This document shows, one piece after another, positions 1 to 9,484 of a stretch of 40,041 nt of DNA (its first letter is position 1; each line of letters starts with the position of its first letter). This DNA is from Nocardia thailandica NBRC 100428 (lineage in GTDB: Bacteria > Actinomycetota > Actinomycetes > Mycobacteriales > Mycobacteriaceae): contig NZ_BAGK01000112.1 of NCBI RefSeq assembly GCF_000308795.1, forward strand, positions 1 to 40,041, written 5' to 3'. The position numbers were made by a program, and so were the translations under genes. The notes under the pieces are model-generated. The model worked only from the letters and a program-made list of their open reading frames with translations, did not search any database and was not told where the DNA came from.

Positions 1-1
1 C

Positions 2-58
2 AAGGAGCTCGGCTTCCTCGGCATGGCGCTGACCGCGCGGGGCATCGCCCCGGAGTAG
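2..58 (+). CDS. 3' end of an unidentified protein (partial)
   Basis: An open frame enters from the left edge and ends at a TAG at 56-58, giving 18 C-terminal residues (KELGFLGMALTARGIAPE). This is too little to assign a family. It is called because the frame is open to the edge, the codons are GC-rich at third positions, and the next gene follows on the same strand after a short spacer. The function is unknown. Confidence 0.45.
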   Translation, partial: KELGFLGMALTARGIAPE

Positions 59-221
59 CGCGCCGCCCGGGCGACGCCGCATGTGTCCGAACCCGCACGC
101 GGGGGCGGCCGGTCAGGTGAGCACAACGTCATCGCGGTGCAACTGCCCAGAAAATCGCAGGCAACGGCCACTGCGGACGATGGGGCGGAGTGTCGGTGAC
201 GTGGCGGAGGCGGAGCGAGTG

Positions 222-1433
222 GTGAGCGCACAGGCAGGCGTGGTGACCCCGGTGGCCGGGTGCGGGCTCGACCGGGCACGGGCGGTGATCCGGACCCGGC
301 TGGCCCCGCGGCCGGTCACCGAGCGGCCCGCCGCCGAGGCCGTCGGCTCGACCCTGGCCGAACCGCTCACCACCGGGACCCAGCTGCCGCGCGTCGACAC
401 CGCGGCCATGGACGGCTACGCCGTCGCGGGCCCCGGCCCCTGGTGGCGGCTGCACGACACGGTCCGCTACGCGGGCCGCACCACCGGCGCCCTGGTCCTC
501 GCGCCCGGCGAGGCCGTGCGCATCGCGACCGGCGCGGCGACCCCGCTCGGCGCCACCGCGACGCTGCGCGACGAGCACATCGTCACCACGACGGTCTCGG
601 GCGCGCCCGTGGTCATGCGGGCGCCCGGCGCGCCGGTGCGCGACGACACCCGCCGCGCGGGCGAGAACTGGAACAGCGGCGTGCAGCTGGCCGCCGCGGG
701 CACCCGCGTGTGCGCTGCGCTGGCCTCGGCGGCGCTGAGCGCGGAGACCGAGACCCTCACCGTCCGCGGGCCGTTGCGCGCCGACGTGGTGATGACCGGC
801 GACGAGATCCGCGTCGTCGGCCCGCTCGCGCACGGCGAGACCCGCGACTCGCTCGGCCCGGTCCTGCCGGAGTTCCTGCGCCGCTGCGACATCGAGAGCA
901 CCGGCCTGTGGCACGTCGCCGACGGTCACGACCTCCTACGCACCTGGCTCGCCCTGCGTTCCAGCGCCGACCTGGTGATCATGGTCGGGGCCACCGGCCG
1001 CGGCGCGGCCGACCACCTGCGCGCCCTGCTCGCCGACCTCGGCGCCGACATCGTCGTCGAGCGGGTCGGCATCCGCCCCGGCGGTTCCACGCTCATCGCC
1101 CAGCTCCCCGACGGCCGCGTCCTGCTCGGGCTGCCCGGCAACCCGTTCGCCGCCGTGGCCGCCCTGCTGGCCGTCGGGCCCGCCGTCGTCGACGCCCTCA
1201 CCCTGCGCTCACCCGGCGCGACCCTGTGGGGCAGGCTGTCCGACGCCGCCTTCACGGAGGGCGACGTGACCCGGATCGTCCCGGTGCAGCAGCAGACCGG
1301 CGGGGTGTGGCGCAGTACCGGCCCCGCGCACACCCCGCACCTGGCCGGACTCATCGGCTCCCACGCCCTGGCGGTGTTGCCGCCGGGGACCGGCCGGGGC
1401 ACCCTCGTCGAGATGCTGCCCCTGCCGCACTGA
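222..1433 (+). CDS. MoeA-like molybdopterin molybdotransferase, atypical
   Basis: MoeA proteins insert molybdate into adenylylated molybdopterin in the cytoplasm, the last step of molybdenum cofactor synthesis. The N-terminal signature is present as DTAAMDGYAV (usually DNSAMDGYA), followed by VVMTGDEIRVVG and, near the C-terminus, LPGNPFAAV (usually LPGNPVS). The central glycine loop, normally close to SGGVSVGD, reads VGATGRGAADHL, so the Gly-Gly-Val-Ser part is lost while the Asp is kept. The start is taken at GTG 222, 6 bases after GGAG (212-215), giving 403 aa; an in-frame ATG at 180 and another at 81 are possible but have poor ribosome-binding sites. It could be a divergent paralogue with altered activity. 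No other cofactor genes lie in the window. Confidence 0.75.
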   Translation: MSAQAGVVTPVAGCGLDRARAVIRTRLAPRPVTERPAAEAVGSTLAEPLTTGTQLPRVDTAAMDGYAVAGPGPWWRLHDTVRYAGRTTGALVLAPGEAVRIATGAATPLGATATLRDEHIVTTTVSGAPVVMRAPGAPVRDDTRRAGENWNSGVQLAAAGTRVCAALASAALSAETETLTVRGPLRADVVMTGDEIRVVGPLAHGETRDSLGPVLPEFLRRCDIESTGLWHVADGHDLLRTWLALRSSADLVIMVGATGRGAADHLRALLADLGADIVVERVGIRPGGSTLIAQLPDGRVLLGLPGNPFAAVAALLAVGPAVVDALTLRSPGATLWGRLSDAAFTEGDVTRIVPVQQQTGGVWRSTGPAHTPHLAGLIGSHALAVLPPGTGRGTLVEMLPLPH

Positions 1434-1440
1434 GACCGAC

Positions 1441-2349
1441 CTACGGCGTCGCCGCCGCGCGGAGTTCGTCCAGCAGCGTCACGCAGCGCGCGCGCAGTTC
1501 CGCGCGCAGCCCGGCGGCCCGCTCGGCGATGGCCGACTGCGCGCGGACGTAGTCGGCGCGGCCCGCCGGCGTCTCGATCGCGACCGGCTCGTACCCGTAG
1601 TCGCGCAGGTCGTAGGGGCTGGCCCGCATGTCGAGTTCCCGTGCGGCGCTCGCCAGTTCGAAGCAGTCGGCGACGAGGTCCGAGGAGATCAGCGGCGTGA
1701 GCTTGAACGCCCACTTGTACAGGTCCATGTTCGCGTGCAGGCAGCCCGGCTGCTCGCGGCGGACCTGATCGGCGCGGGTCAAGGGCTCGGCGTTGCGGCC
1801 GACCGCGTCCGGGGTGAAGAAGCGGAACGCGTCGAAATGCGTGCAGCGCAACGACAGCGACTCCACCACGGCGTCGGTGCCCGCGCCGCCGAGCCGCAGC
1901 GGCACCCGGTGCCTTGTGTCGTCGGTGCGGTACACCATGGCCCACTCGTGCAGCCCGAAACACGACAGCTGGGCGGGCCGGTCGGCGGTGGCCGCGAGCA
2001 GCTCGGCCACGAACTCGAGGGTGTCGCGGCGCTTGCGCAGGTAGGCGGGGTCGGCGGTGTACACCCCGTCCCCGGTCCGGTGGTACCCGCGCGCGCCCTC
2101 GTACTCGCCCGCGTCGAGCAACCCGACCCCGAAGCCGGGATGCCAGCGCCGCAACTGAGCGGGCTTGTGCCCGTAGTAGGTGAACAGGAAGTCGACGACC
2201 GGGTGGGTGGTACCCGCCGCCCTGCGCGCGAGGTACGGCCCGATCAGGGCGTCGATCCGCTCCCGGTGCGCCTCGGCACGGCCCTGCCACCCGGCGCGCG
2301 GCAGGACCCGCGGGCCGGGCCCCTCGCCCGGGCCGTCGTGTGTGCTCAC
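1441..2349 (-). CDS. Conserved actinobacterial protein (often labelled 3-methyladenine DNA glycosylase)
   Basis: A soluble protein of 302 aa that starts at GTG 2349, preceded by GGGAGA about 9 bases upstream. It has a conserved-looking core (DFLFTYYGHKPAQLRRWHPG near the N-terminus, then CFGLHEWAMVYR and a Cys/His/Asp-rich CTHFDAFRFF and CLHANMDLYKWAFKL). From memory, actinobacterial relatives of this protein carry the name 3-methyladenine DNA glycosylase, but I see no helix-hairpin-helix or AAG fold signature that would justify the name, so the function should be treated as unknown. It converges on moeA (stop codons 8 bases apart) and lies 64 bases downstream of the LysR gene on the same strand, so the two may be co-transcribed. 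Confidence 0.7.
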   Translation of the reverse strand: MSTHDGPGEGPGPRVLPRAGWQGRAEAHRERIDALIGPYLARRAAGTTHPVVDFLFTYYGHKPAQLRRWHPGFGVGLLDAGEYEGARGYHRTGDGVYTADPAYLRKRRDTLEFVAELLAATADRPAQLSCFGLHEWAMVYRTDDTRHRVPLRLGGAGTDAVVESLSLRCTHFDAFRFFTPDAVGRNAEPLTRADQVRREQPGCLHANMDLYKWAFKLTPLISSDLVADCFELASAARELDMRASPYDLRDYGYEPVAIETPAGRADYVRAQSAIAERAAGLRAELRARCVTLLDELRAAATP

Positions 2350-2413
2350 CGGGCCCATTCTCCCGTAACCCGGCACCGGCCCGCGATCCGCCCCGTCGGC
2401 GCCCGCGCGGCGG

Positions 2414-3253
2414 TCAGAGCCGCGTCGCGGTACGGACCAGGTCGGCCACGGCCCGCGACCGGCTGTGCGGCGGCCAGGCGATCACGGTCGTGACCGGGGG
2501 CGCGTCCGGCACCGGCACGGCCGTGTAGGCGTCGCTCAGCTCGGCCCGCAGCGACTCGGGCACGAGCGCGCAGGCCCGCCCGAGCGCGATGAGCTGCAGC
2601 AGCTGGCCGTAGTTGTCGACCCGGGGCCCCGGCCCGTCCGCGTGGCTCCCGTCGCGGCGGGGCCAGCGCGGCAGGGGCAGGTCCGGCAGGGCGCCGATCT
2701 CGGCCGTCGTCAGCCGCGCCCGGCCCGCGGACGGGTGGCCCGCGGGCAGGACGACGACCTGTGCCTCGGTGTGCAGGTCCTCGGTGTCGAAGCCGGCAGT
2801 GGCGTCGAAGGGACGGTGCAGGAGCGCGACGTCGGCGCCGCCGGTGCGCAGCAGGCCCTCGGGCTCGCCGGGACCGCACAGGACGACCTCGACGGGGACG
2901 GCCCCCGCCTCGGCGGCGTAGGCGTCCAGCAGCGCCGACAGCAGGTCGCGGGACGCGCCCGCCTTGACCGCGAGGACGATGCCCGGCCCCGCGGCGGCGG
3001 CGCGGCGCGTGCGGCGCTCGGCGGCCTCGACCGCGTCGAGCGCGACCCGGGCCTCCCGCAGCAGCACCGATCCTGCGTCGGTCAGCGTGACGGCGCGCGG
3101 GGCACGGTGCAGCAGTACGACTCCCAGCCGACGCTCGAGCTGCCGGATGGCCCGCGACAGCGGCGGTTGCGCGATCGCGAGCCGCCGCGCCGCCCGCCCG
3201 AAGTGCAGCTCCTCGGCGACGGCGACGAAGTAGCGCAACTCCCGGGTCTCCAC
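2414..3253 (-). CDS. LysR-family transcriptional regulator
   Basis: A 279-aa protein with the usual LysR layout. The N-terminal winged helix-turn-helix (residues about 1-60: METRELRYFVAVAEELHFGRA, then LAIAQPPLSRAIRQLE) is the DNA-binding half. A linker helix and a periplasmic-binding-protein-like effector domain follow (residues about 90-275). The length is slightly short for the family (about 300). LysR proteins usually bind a small molecule and control a neighbouring gene, often a divergent one. Here the upstream neighbour is a lipoprotein on the same strand, so no divergent target is obvious, and the conserved protein just downstream is the likeliest co-transcribed partner. The effector is unknown. 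Confidence 0.93.
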   Translation of the reverse strand: METRELRYFVAVAEELHFGRAARRLAIAQPPLSRAIRQLERRLGVVLLHRAPRAVTLTDAGSVLLREARVALDAVEAAERRTRRAAAAGPGIVLAVKAGASRDLLSALLDAYAAEAGAVPVEVVLCGPGEPEGLLRTGGADVALLHRPFDATAGFDTEDLHTEAQVVVLPAGHPSAGRARLTTAEIGALPDLPLPRWPRRDGSHADGPGPRVDNYGQLLQLIALGRACALVPESLRAELSDAYTAVPVPDAPPVTTVIAWPPHSRSRAVADLVRTATRL

Positions 3254-3293
3254 GGGGGCATCGTATCCGCCGTCGCGCGCGGTCCCGGCGGGC

Positions 3294-3683
3294 TCAGGGG
3301 TGGTCGATGTCGGGGACGATGGTCTCCGGCTTGAAGATCACCTTGTAGTGGTATGGGCTCACGTTCGCGCCCTCGAGCTGCTCGACGAAGTAGCTCACGT
3401 TGTCCGACAGCCCGAGGAAGTGCTTCTTGTATTCGTCGTTCCCGGTCTTGCACGTGACCTCGAGCTGATCGTTCTCGTCCTTGATCGAGCACTTGCCCTC
3501 GATGGACAGCAGGTACTTGTCGGTGATGCCGTTGAAGAACACCACCCGGCGATCGATCCGGAACTGGTCGGATTCCTTGGACAGATTCTTCGAGACCACG
3601 TCGGCGTCGCTCGCGCAGCCGGTGACCACCAGGACGCCGCAGGCGACCGCCACGACGGCGGCCGCGAATTTCCTCGACATCAT
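3294..3683 (-). CDS. Phage-type beta-sandwich lipoprotein
   Basis: A 129-aa predicted lipoprotein. It has a short basic N-terminus, a hydrophobic stretch and the lipobox VTGC (lipidated Cys 23), which would anchor the mature protein on the outer face of the membrane. The body (VVSKNLSKESDQFRIDRRVVFFNGITDKY, then LEVTCKTG, KKHFLGLSDNVSYFVEQLEG and YHYKVIFKPETIVPDID, here given in pieces) strongly recalls a family I know from actinobacteriophages, variously named beta-sandwich lipoprotein or, doubtfully, directionality factor. Its Lys/Asn/Asp-rich composition and lower GC differ from all neighbours, which suggests transfer. No phage genes accompany it. A GGGGGGAG ribosome-binding site lies just upstream of tandem ATG codons (3683 and 3680). 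Terminators and spacing suggest it is transcribed alone. Confidence 0.8.
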   Translation of the reverse strand: MMSRKFAAAVVAVACGVLVVTGCASDADVVSKNLSKESDQFRIDRRVVFFNGITDKYLLSIEGKCSIKDENDQLEVTCKTGNDEYKKHFLGLSDNVSYFVEQLEGANVSPYHYKVIFKPETIVPDIDHP

Positions 3684-3746
3684 CGAACTCCCCCCGCGCC
3701 GGTGCCTCCGGCGCCACCCTTCCGACGATAGCCGCGTCCACCGACA

Positions 3747-3780
3747 AGCGGGGTGGGACCGGCGCCCGGCCCACCCCGCT
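3747..3780 (-). terminator. Hairpin terminator after the CNNM/CBS pair
   Basis: AGCGGGGTGGG (3747-3757) is the exact inverse complement of 3770-3780, an 11-bp stem with a 12-base loop. It lies 6 bases beyond the stop of the CNNM/CBS gene at 3786, so it should end that transcript before the lipoprotein gene. Confidence 0.6.
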
Positions 3781-3785
3781 CGCGG

Positions 3786-4850
3786 TCACTCGCCGTTGCG
3801 GTGGGTGCCGTCGCGGACCGTGCCGACGAACTCCTCGACCAGGTCCTCGAGCGCGACGATGCCGACGGTGTTGCCGCGGGTGTCGACCACCCGGCCCAGA
3901 TGGGAACTGGTGCGGCGCAACCGGGCGAGGGCGTCGTAGAACGTGGCGCCGGTGCTGACGGTCGGCAGCGGCCGGATGTCGGTGCGCGGGATCGCGGTCT
4001 CCGGGCCCGCCGCGTCGTCGGCGACCTTGTCCAGCACGTCCTTGACGTGCAGGTACCCCACCAGGGACCCGTCGGCGGCGCGGACCGGGAAGCGGGAGTA
4101 CCCGGTCTCGGTGACCGCGGCCTCGATGTCGCCGAGCGTGGTGCCGTTGCCGCGCAACGGGACCGAGTGCGTCTTGTCCAGGGGGACCATCACGTCGGCC
4201 ACGATCCGCTCGGAGGTGCCCAGCGCCTGGGTGAGGCGGCGGTGCTCCTCCTCGTCGAGCAGCCCCTCGGAGCGGGACTCGCCGATCATCTCGGCCAGCT
4301 CCACCGAGGACACCGTCGCGTCCAGCTCGTCCTTCGGCTCGATGCGCAGCATGCGCAGCGTCAGGTTCGCCACCAGGTTGTAGAACGCGATGAGCGGCCG
4401 CGCGATCCGCAACCACTGCAGGTGGATCGGCACCAGCAGCAGCGCGCTGCGCTCCGGGCCCGCCAGCGCGATGTTCTTCGGGACCATCTCACCCAGCAGG
4501 ATGTGCAGGATCACCACCAGCGTCAGCGCCAGCGCGAACCCGACCGGGTGCAGCAGCTGCTCGGGCAGGCCGAGCGCCTCGAACGGCGCCTCGATCAGGT
4601 GCGCGATCGCGGGCTCGCCGACCCGGCCGAGCAGGATCGAGCAGATGGTGATGCCGAGCTGGGCCGCGGCCAGCATCAGCGACAGGTTCTCGCCTGCCTC
4701 GATCACGGTGCGCGCGTTGCGTTTACCCTGCGCGACCAGGGCCTCCAGCCGGTCCCGGCGGGCCGAGATCAGGGCGAACTCCGCCGCGACGAAGAACGCG
4801 TTGCCCGCCAGCAGCGCGACGGTCAGGACCACGCCGAACAGGTCACCCAT
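3786..4850 (-). CDS. CNNM/CorC-type membrane protein with CBS domains (second of pair)
   Basis: A 354-aa membrane protein of the hemolysin C / CorC / CNNM class, which is linked to magnesium and other divalent cation transport. It has an N-terminal DUF21 membrane domain of about four helices with the conserved FVAAEFALISARR, LGITICSILLG and LGEMVPKNIALAGPE motifs (residues about 1-180), then a CBS pair (residues about 205-345; ETGYSRFPV and GIVALEDLVEEFVG). The C-terminal CorC_HlyC transporter-associated domain is absent, unlike in its partner. The start is ATG 4850 with GGGAGC 6 bases upstream. It overlaps the end of the upstream partner by 8 bases, indicating translational coupling. It matches M. 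tuberculosis Rv1841c in position. Confidence 0.92.
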   Translation of the reverse strand: MGDLFGVVLTVALLAGNAFFVAAEFALISARRDRLEALVAQGKRNARTVIEAGENLSLMLAAAQLGITICSILLGRVGEPAIAHLIEAPFEALGLPEQLLHPVGFALALTLVVILHILLGEMVPKNIALAGPERSALLLVPIHLQWLRIARPLIAFYNLVANLTLRMLRIEPKDELDATVSSVELAEMIGESRSEGLLDEEEHRRLTQALGTSERIVADVMVPLDKTHSVPLRGNGTTLGDIEAAVTETGYSRFPVRAADGSLVGYLHVKDVLDKVADDAAGPETAIPRTDIRPLPTVSTGATFYDALARLRRTSSHLGRVVDTRGNTVGIVALEDLVEEFVGTVRDGTHRNGE

Positions 4851-6228
4851 GGTTGTGCTCCCTGGCCGGTAGGTGAGCGGCGTCGACCGGAACCAGCCGG
4901 ACACGGTCGATGCGGCGGCCGTCCATGCGCTCGACCCGGGCGACCCAGCCGCCCGCCTCGGCGCCGGGCTCGCCCGCGTGATGGGCGCGGCCGCGGGTGT
5001 CGGGCAGCACCACCTCGTCTCCGGCGGCGGGGATCCGGCCCAGTTGCGTCAGCACCAGGCCGCCCAGGGTCTCGTACTCGCCCTCGGGCGCCTCGTAGCC
5101 GGTCGCCCGCGAGACCTCGTCGATGCGCAGCAGGCCCGAGCAGTCCCAGCCGTCGGACACCCGGCGCACGTCGCGCTCCTCCTCGTCGTGCTCGTCGCGC
5201 ACGTCGCCGAGGATCTCCTCGATCAGGTCCTCCATGGTGAGGATGCCCGCCGTGCCGCCGTACTCGTCGACGACGAGGGCCACCTGCATGCCGTCGGCGC
5301 GGACCCGCTCGAGCACCTCGTCGCCGTCGAGGCTGGCGGGCACGATCGGCACCTGCTGCGCGAGCGCGCTCAGCGGGATGCGCTTGCGGTCGGCCGCGGC
5401 CCGGGTGAACGCCTGCTTGACGTGGACGACGCCCAGGGTGTTGTCCAGGTCGCCGTCGATGACCGGGAACCGGGAGTAGCCGGTGCGGGCCGAGGCGGCG
5501 ATGAGGTCGGCGATCGTGTCGTCGTGGTCGAGGGATTCGACCTTCACGCGCGGGGTCATCAGTTCCTCGGCGCTGCGCTCGCCGAACTCCAGCGAGCGGT
5601 CCATGACCTGCGCGGTGCGCTGGTCGAGCGAGCCGCGCTGCGCGGAGGTGCGCACGAGCGAACCGAGCTCCTGCGGTGACCGGGCCGAGCGCAGCTCCTC
5701 GGCGGGTTCGATGCCGAGCCTGCGCACGATCCAGTTGGCCGAGCCGTTGAGGAAACGGATCAGCCAGGAGAAGACCGCCGAGAACGCGATCATCGGTCCC
5801 GCCGTCTGGCGGGCGACCGACAGCGGCTCGGCGATGGCGATGTTCTTGGGCACCAGCTCGCCGTAGACCATCGACAGCGAGGTGGCCAGCACCAGCGCCA
5901 CCGCCAGCGAGACGCCCTGGGCGGTGCGCTCGCCGAGGCCGACGCCGGTGAACACCGGGTCGAGCAACCGGGCGATGACCGGTTCGGCGATGAAACCCGT
6001 GATCAGGGTGGTGATGGTGATGCCGAGCTGCGCGCCGGAGAGCTGGAACGACAGCGTGCGGTGTGCCTGGCGGACCATGCGGGCGCGGCTGTCGCCCTCG
6101 CGGGCATGGGCTTCGACGGAACTGCGCTCGAGCGCGGTGAGCGAGAACTCCGCCGCGACGAACAGGGCGGTGCCCGCGGTCAGGGCGACGAAGCCGACCA
6201 GGCCGAGCACGGTGAACAGAGTCGTCAT
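4843..6228 (-). CDS. CNNM/CorC-type membrane protein with CBS and CorC_HlyC domains (first of pair)
   Basis: A 461-aa full-length CNNM-class transporter. The DUF21 membrane domain (residues about 1-190) carries FVAAEFSLTALERS, LGITITTLITGF and YGELVPKNIAIAEP. A CBS pair follows (ARTGYSRFPVIDGD and VVDEYGGTAGILTMEDLIEEI), then the CorC_HlyC domain (about 370-445, YETLGGLVLTQLGRIP). Relatives export or take up Mg2+ with CBS-bound nucleotide as a regulator; the substrate here is inferred only. The start is ATG 6228 with GAGGTG about 6 bases upstream. It is the first gene of a two-gene unit and sits behind a roughly 170-base structured leader. It corresponds to Rv1842c, next to guaB1 as in M. tuberculosis. 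Confidence 0.93.
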   Translation of the reverse strand: MTTLFTVLGLVGFVALTAGTALFVAAEFSLTALERSSVEAHAREGDSRARMVRQAHRTLSFQLSGAQLGITITTLITGFIAEPVIARLLDPVFTGVGLGERTAQGVSLAVALVLATSLSMVYGELVPKNIAIAEPLSVARQTAGPMIAFSAVFSWLIRFLNGSANWIVRRLGIEPAEELRSARSPQELGSLVRTSAQRGSLDQRTAQVMDRSLEFGERSAEELMTPRVKVESLDHDDTIADLIAASARTGYSRFPVIDGDLDNTLGVVHVKQAFTRAAADRKRIPLSALAQQVPIVPASLDGDEVLERVRADGMQVALVVDEYGGTAGILTMEDLIEEILGDVRDEHDEEERDVRRVSDGWDCSGLLRIDEVSRATGYEAPEGEYETLGGLVLTQLGRIPAAGDEVVLPDTRGRAHHAGEPGAEAGGWVARVERMDGRRIDRVRLVPVDAAHLPAREHNHG

Positions 6229-6283
6229 CGTCCACACCTCGACGGGGTGGACGGGAACTGCGGGCGGGTGGCCACGCAAAGGG

Positions 6284-6353
6284 GGGCGCCGGGTTTGTCA
6301 CCCGGCTCGGTAGAGGAGCCCTCCTGTACGGCGCCCTCGGACGCGGGTGACAA
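6284..6353 (-). promoter_or_regulatory. Structured 5' leader with pseudoknot potential upstream of the CNNM pair
   Basis: The 351-base gap 6229-6579 contains no gene. On the minus strand it holds four elements in this order. Arm A (6353-6344) pairs perfectly over 10 bp with A' (6304-6295, TTGTCACCCG on the plus strand). Arm B (6336-6330) lies inside that loop and pairs over 7 bp with B' (6290-6284), which lies outside it. A hairpin (6329-6310) of 8-9 bp with one mismatch lies between B and A'. Because B pairs across A/A', the fold is an H-type pseudoknot. A minus-strand -10 candidate TATCAT lies at 6410-6405, giving a leader of about 170 nt before ATG 6228. A metal- or ligand-sensing role is inference. 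The A/A' hairpin could instead help end guaB1 transcripts. Confidence 0.4.
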
Positions 6354-6579
6354 CTGGTTCCTTTCGGGAAAGGGAAATGGTTCGCCGGAAAGATCGGCAA
6401 ACCTATGATAACCGGTCCCCGGGCGTGTGCGGCAGTGCCCGACCGGCCGGGGTGGCGCGGCCGGTGCCGCCCCACCTCTCCCGGCAGACTTCCGGCAAAC
6501 CCCGCGACGGCGGTCGCGGGGCGCTGATCAGCGCGTTCGCCGTCCGCGACCGGGGCCACCCGGCGCGGACGGCGCGGCG

Positions 6580-8932
<2,353 letters not shown>

Positions 8933-8942
8933 CGGATCAGTG

Positions 8943-9115
8943 TGGCCCGGCCCGGCCGCGCGAGCCGGGTGGCGCGCTGGGGAGGTGGCCCGGCCCGGTC
9001 GCGCGTGCCGGGTGGCGCGCTGGGGAGGTGGCCCGGCCCGGTCGCGCGTGCCGAATGGCGCGCTGGGGAGGGTGGCGCGGCTCGGCCGCCCGAGCCGGGT
9101 GGTGTGCCGGCGACG
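8943..9115. repeat. Four 43-bp direct tandem repeats
   Basis: Units start at 8943, 8986, 9029 and 9073. The first three are near identical (TGGCCCGGCCCGG, then a short variable part, then TGGCGCGCTGGGGAGG); the fourth is diverged and one base out of phase. The array lies between the DMT gene and the helicase and codes for nothing convincing, because the only frames across it are periodic Pro/Arg/Ala strings. It has the form of a minisatellite (VNTR). Confidence 0.75.
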
Positions 9116-9143
9116 GCGGAATGTGACCATGGGCGCGGGCCGT

Positions 9144-9420
9144 GTGACGCGGTGGCGATGCCCCCGGCCCGGTCGCACGGGCAGCTTGCTGCCGGTGACG
9201 GCGGGGTCCGCCCGGTTCGGGGCCGGATGGCGCTGGTGAGGGTGGGCCGGCACCGGGAAGATGTGGCGGGTGACACGGTGGCGATGGCGCCCCGGCCTGG
9301 TCGCACGGGCGGCTGGCTTGCTGCCGGTGACGGCGGGTCCGCCCGGTTCGGGGCCGGATGGCGCTGGTGAGAGTGGGCCGGCGACTGGGAAGATGCGGCG
9401 GGTGACGCGGTGGTGAGGGT
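9144..9420. repeat. Two and a fraction copies of a 126-132 bp tandem repeat
   Basis: Copies begin at about 9144, 9270 and 9402 with GTGACGCGGTGG or a one-base variant, and each of the first two contains GCTTGCTGCCGGTGACGGCG and GGCCGGATGGCGCTGGTGA. The third copy is cut short near 9420. Together with the adjacent 43-bp array this fills most of the 550-base gap 8933-9484. I see no gene in the remaining 60 bases. Confidence 0.75.
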
Positions 9421-9484
9421 GGCCGGCCAGGTGCCGCAGGATGCGGGCCCGGTGCGGGCCCGCTCCTGGTCGGCTGCCCGGTTT

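Noticed and set aside
3294..3683. Prophage remnant
   Set aside because: Only one phage-like gene is present. There are no att-like repeats, integrase or structural genes on either side, so a prophage is not claimed.
6284..6353. M-box (Mg2+), yybP-ykoY (Mn2+) or fluoride riboswitch
   Set aside because: None of the conserved core sequences I know for these classes is present, so the leader is reported as an unclassified structure.
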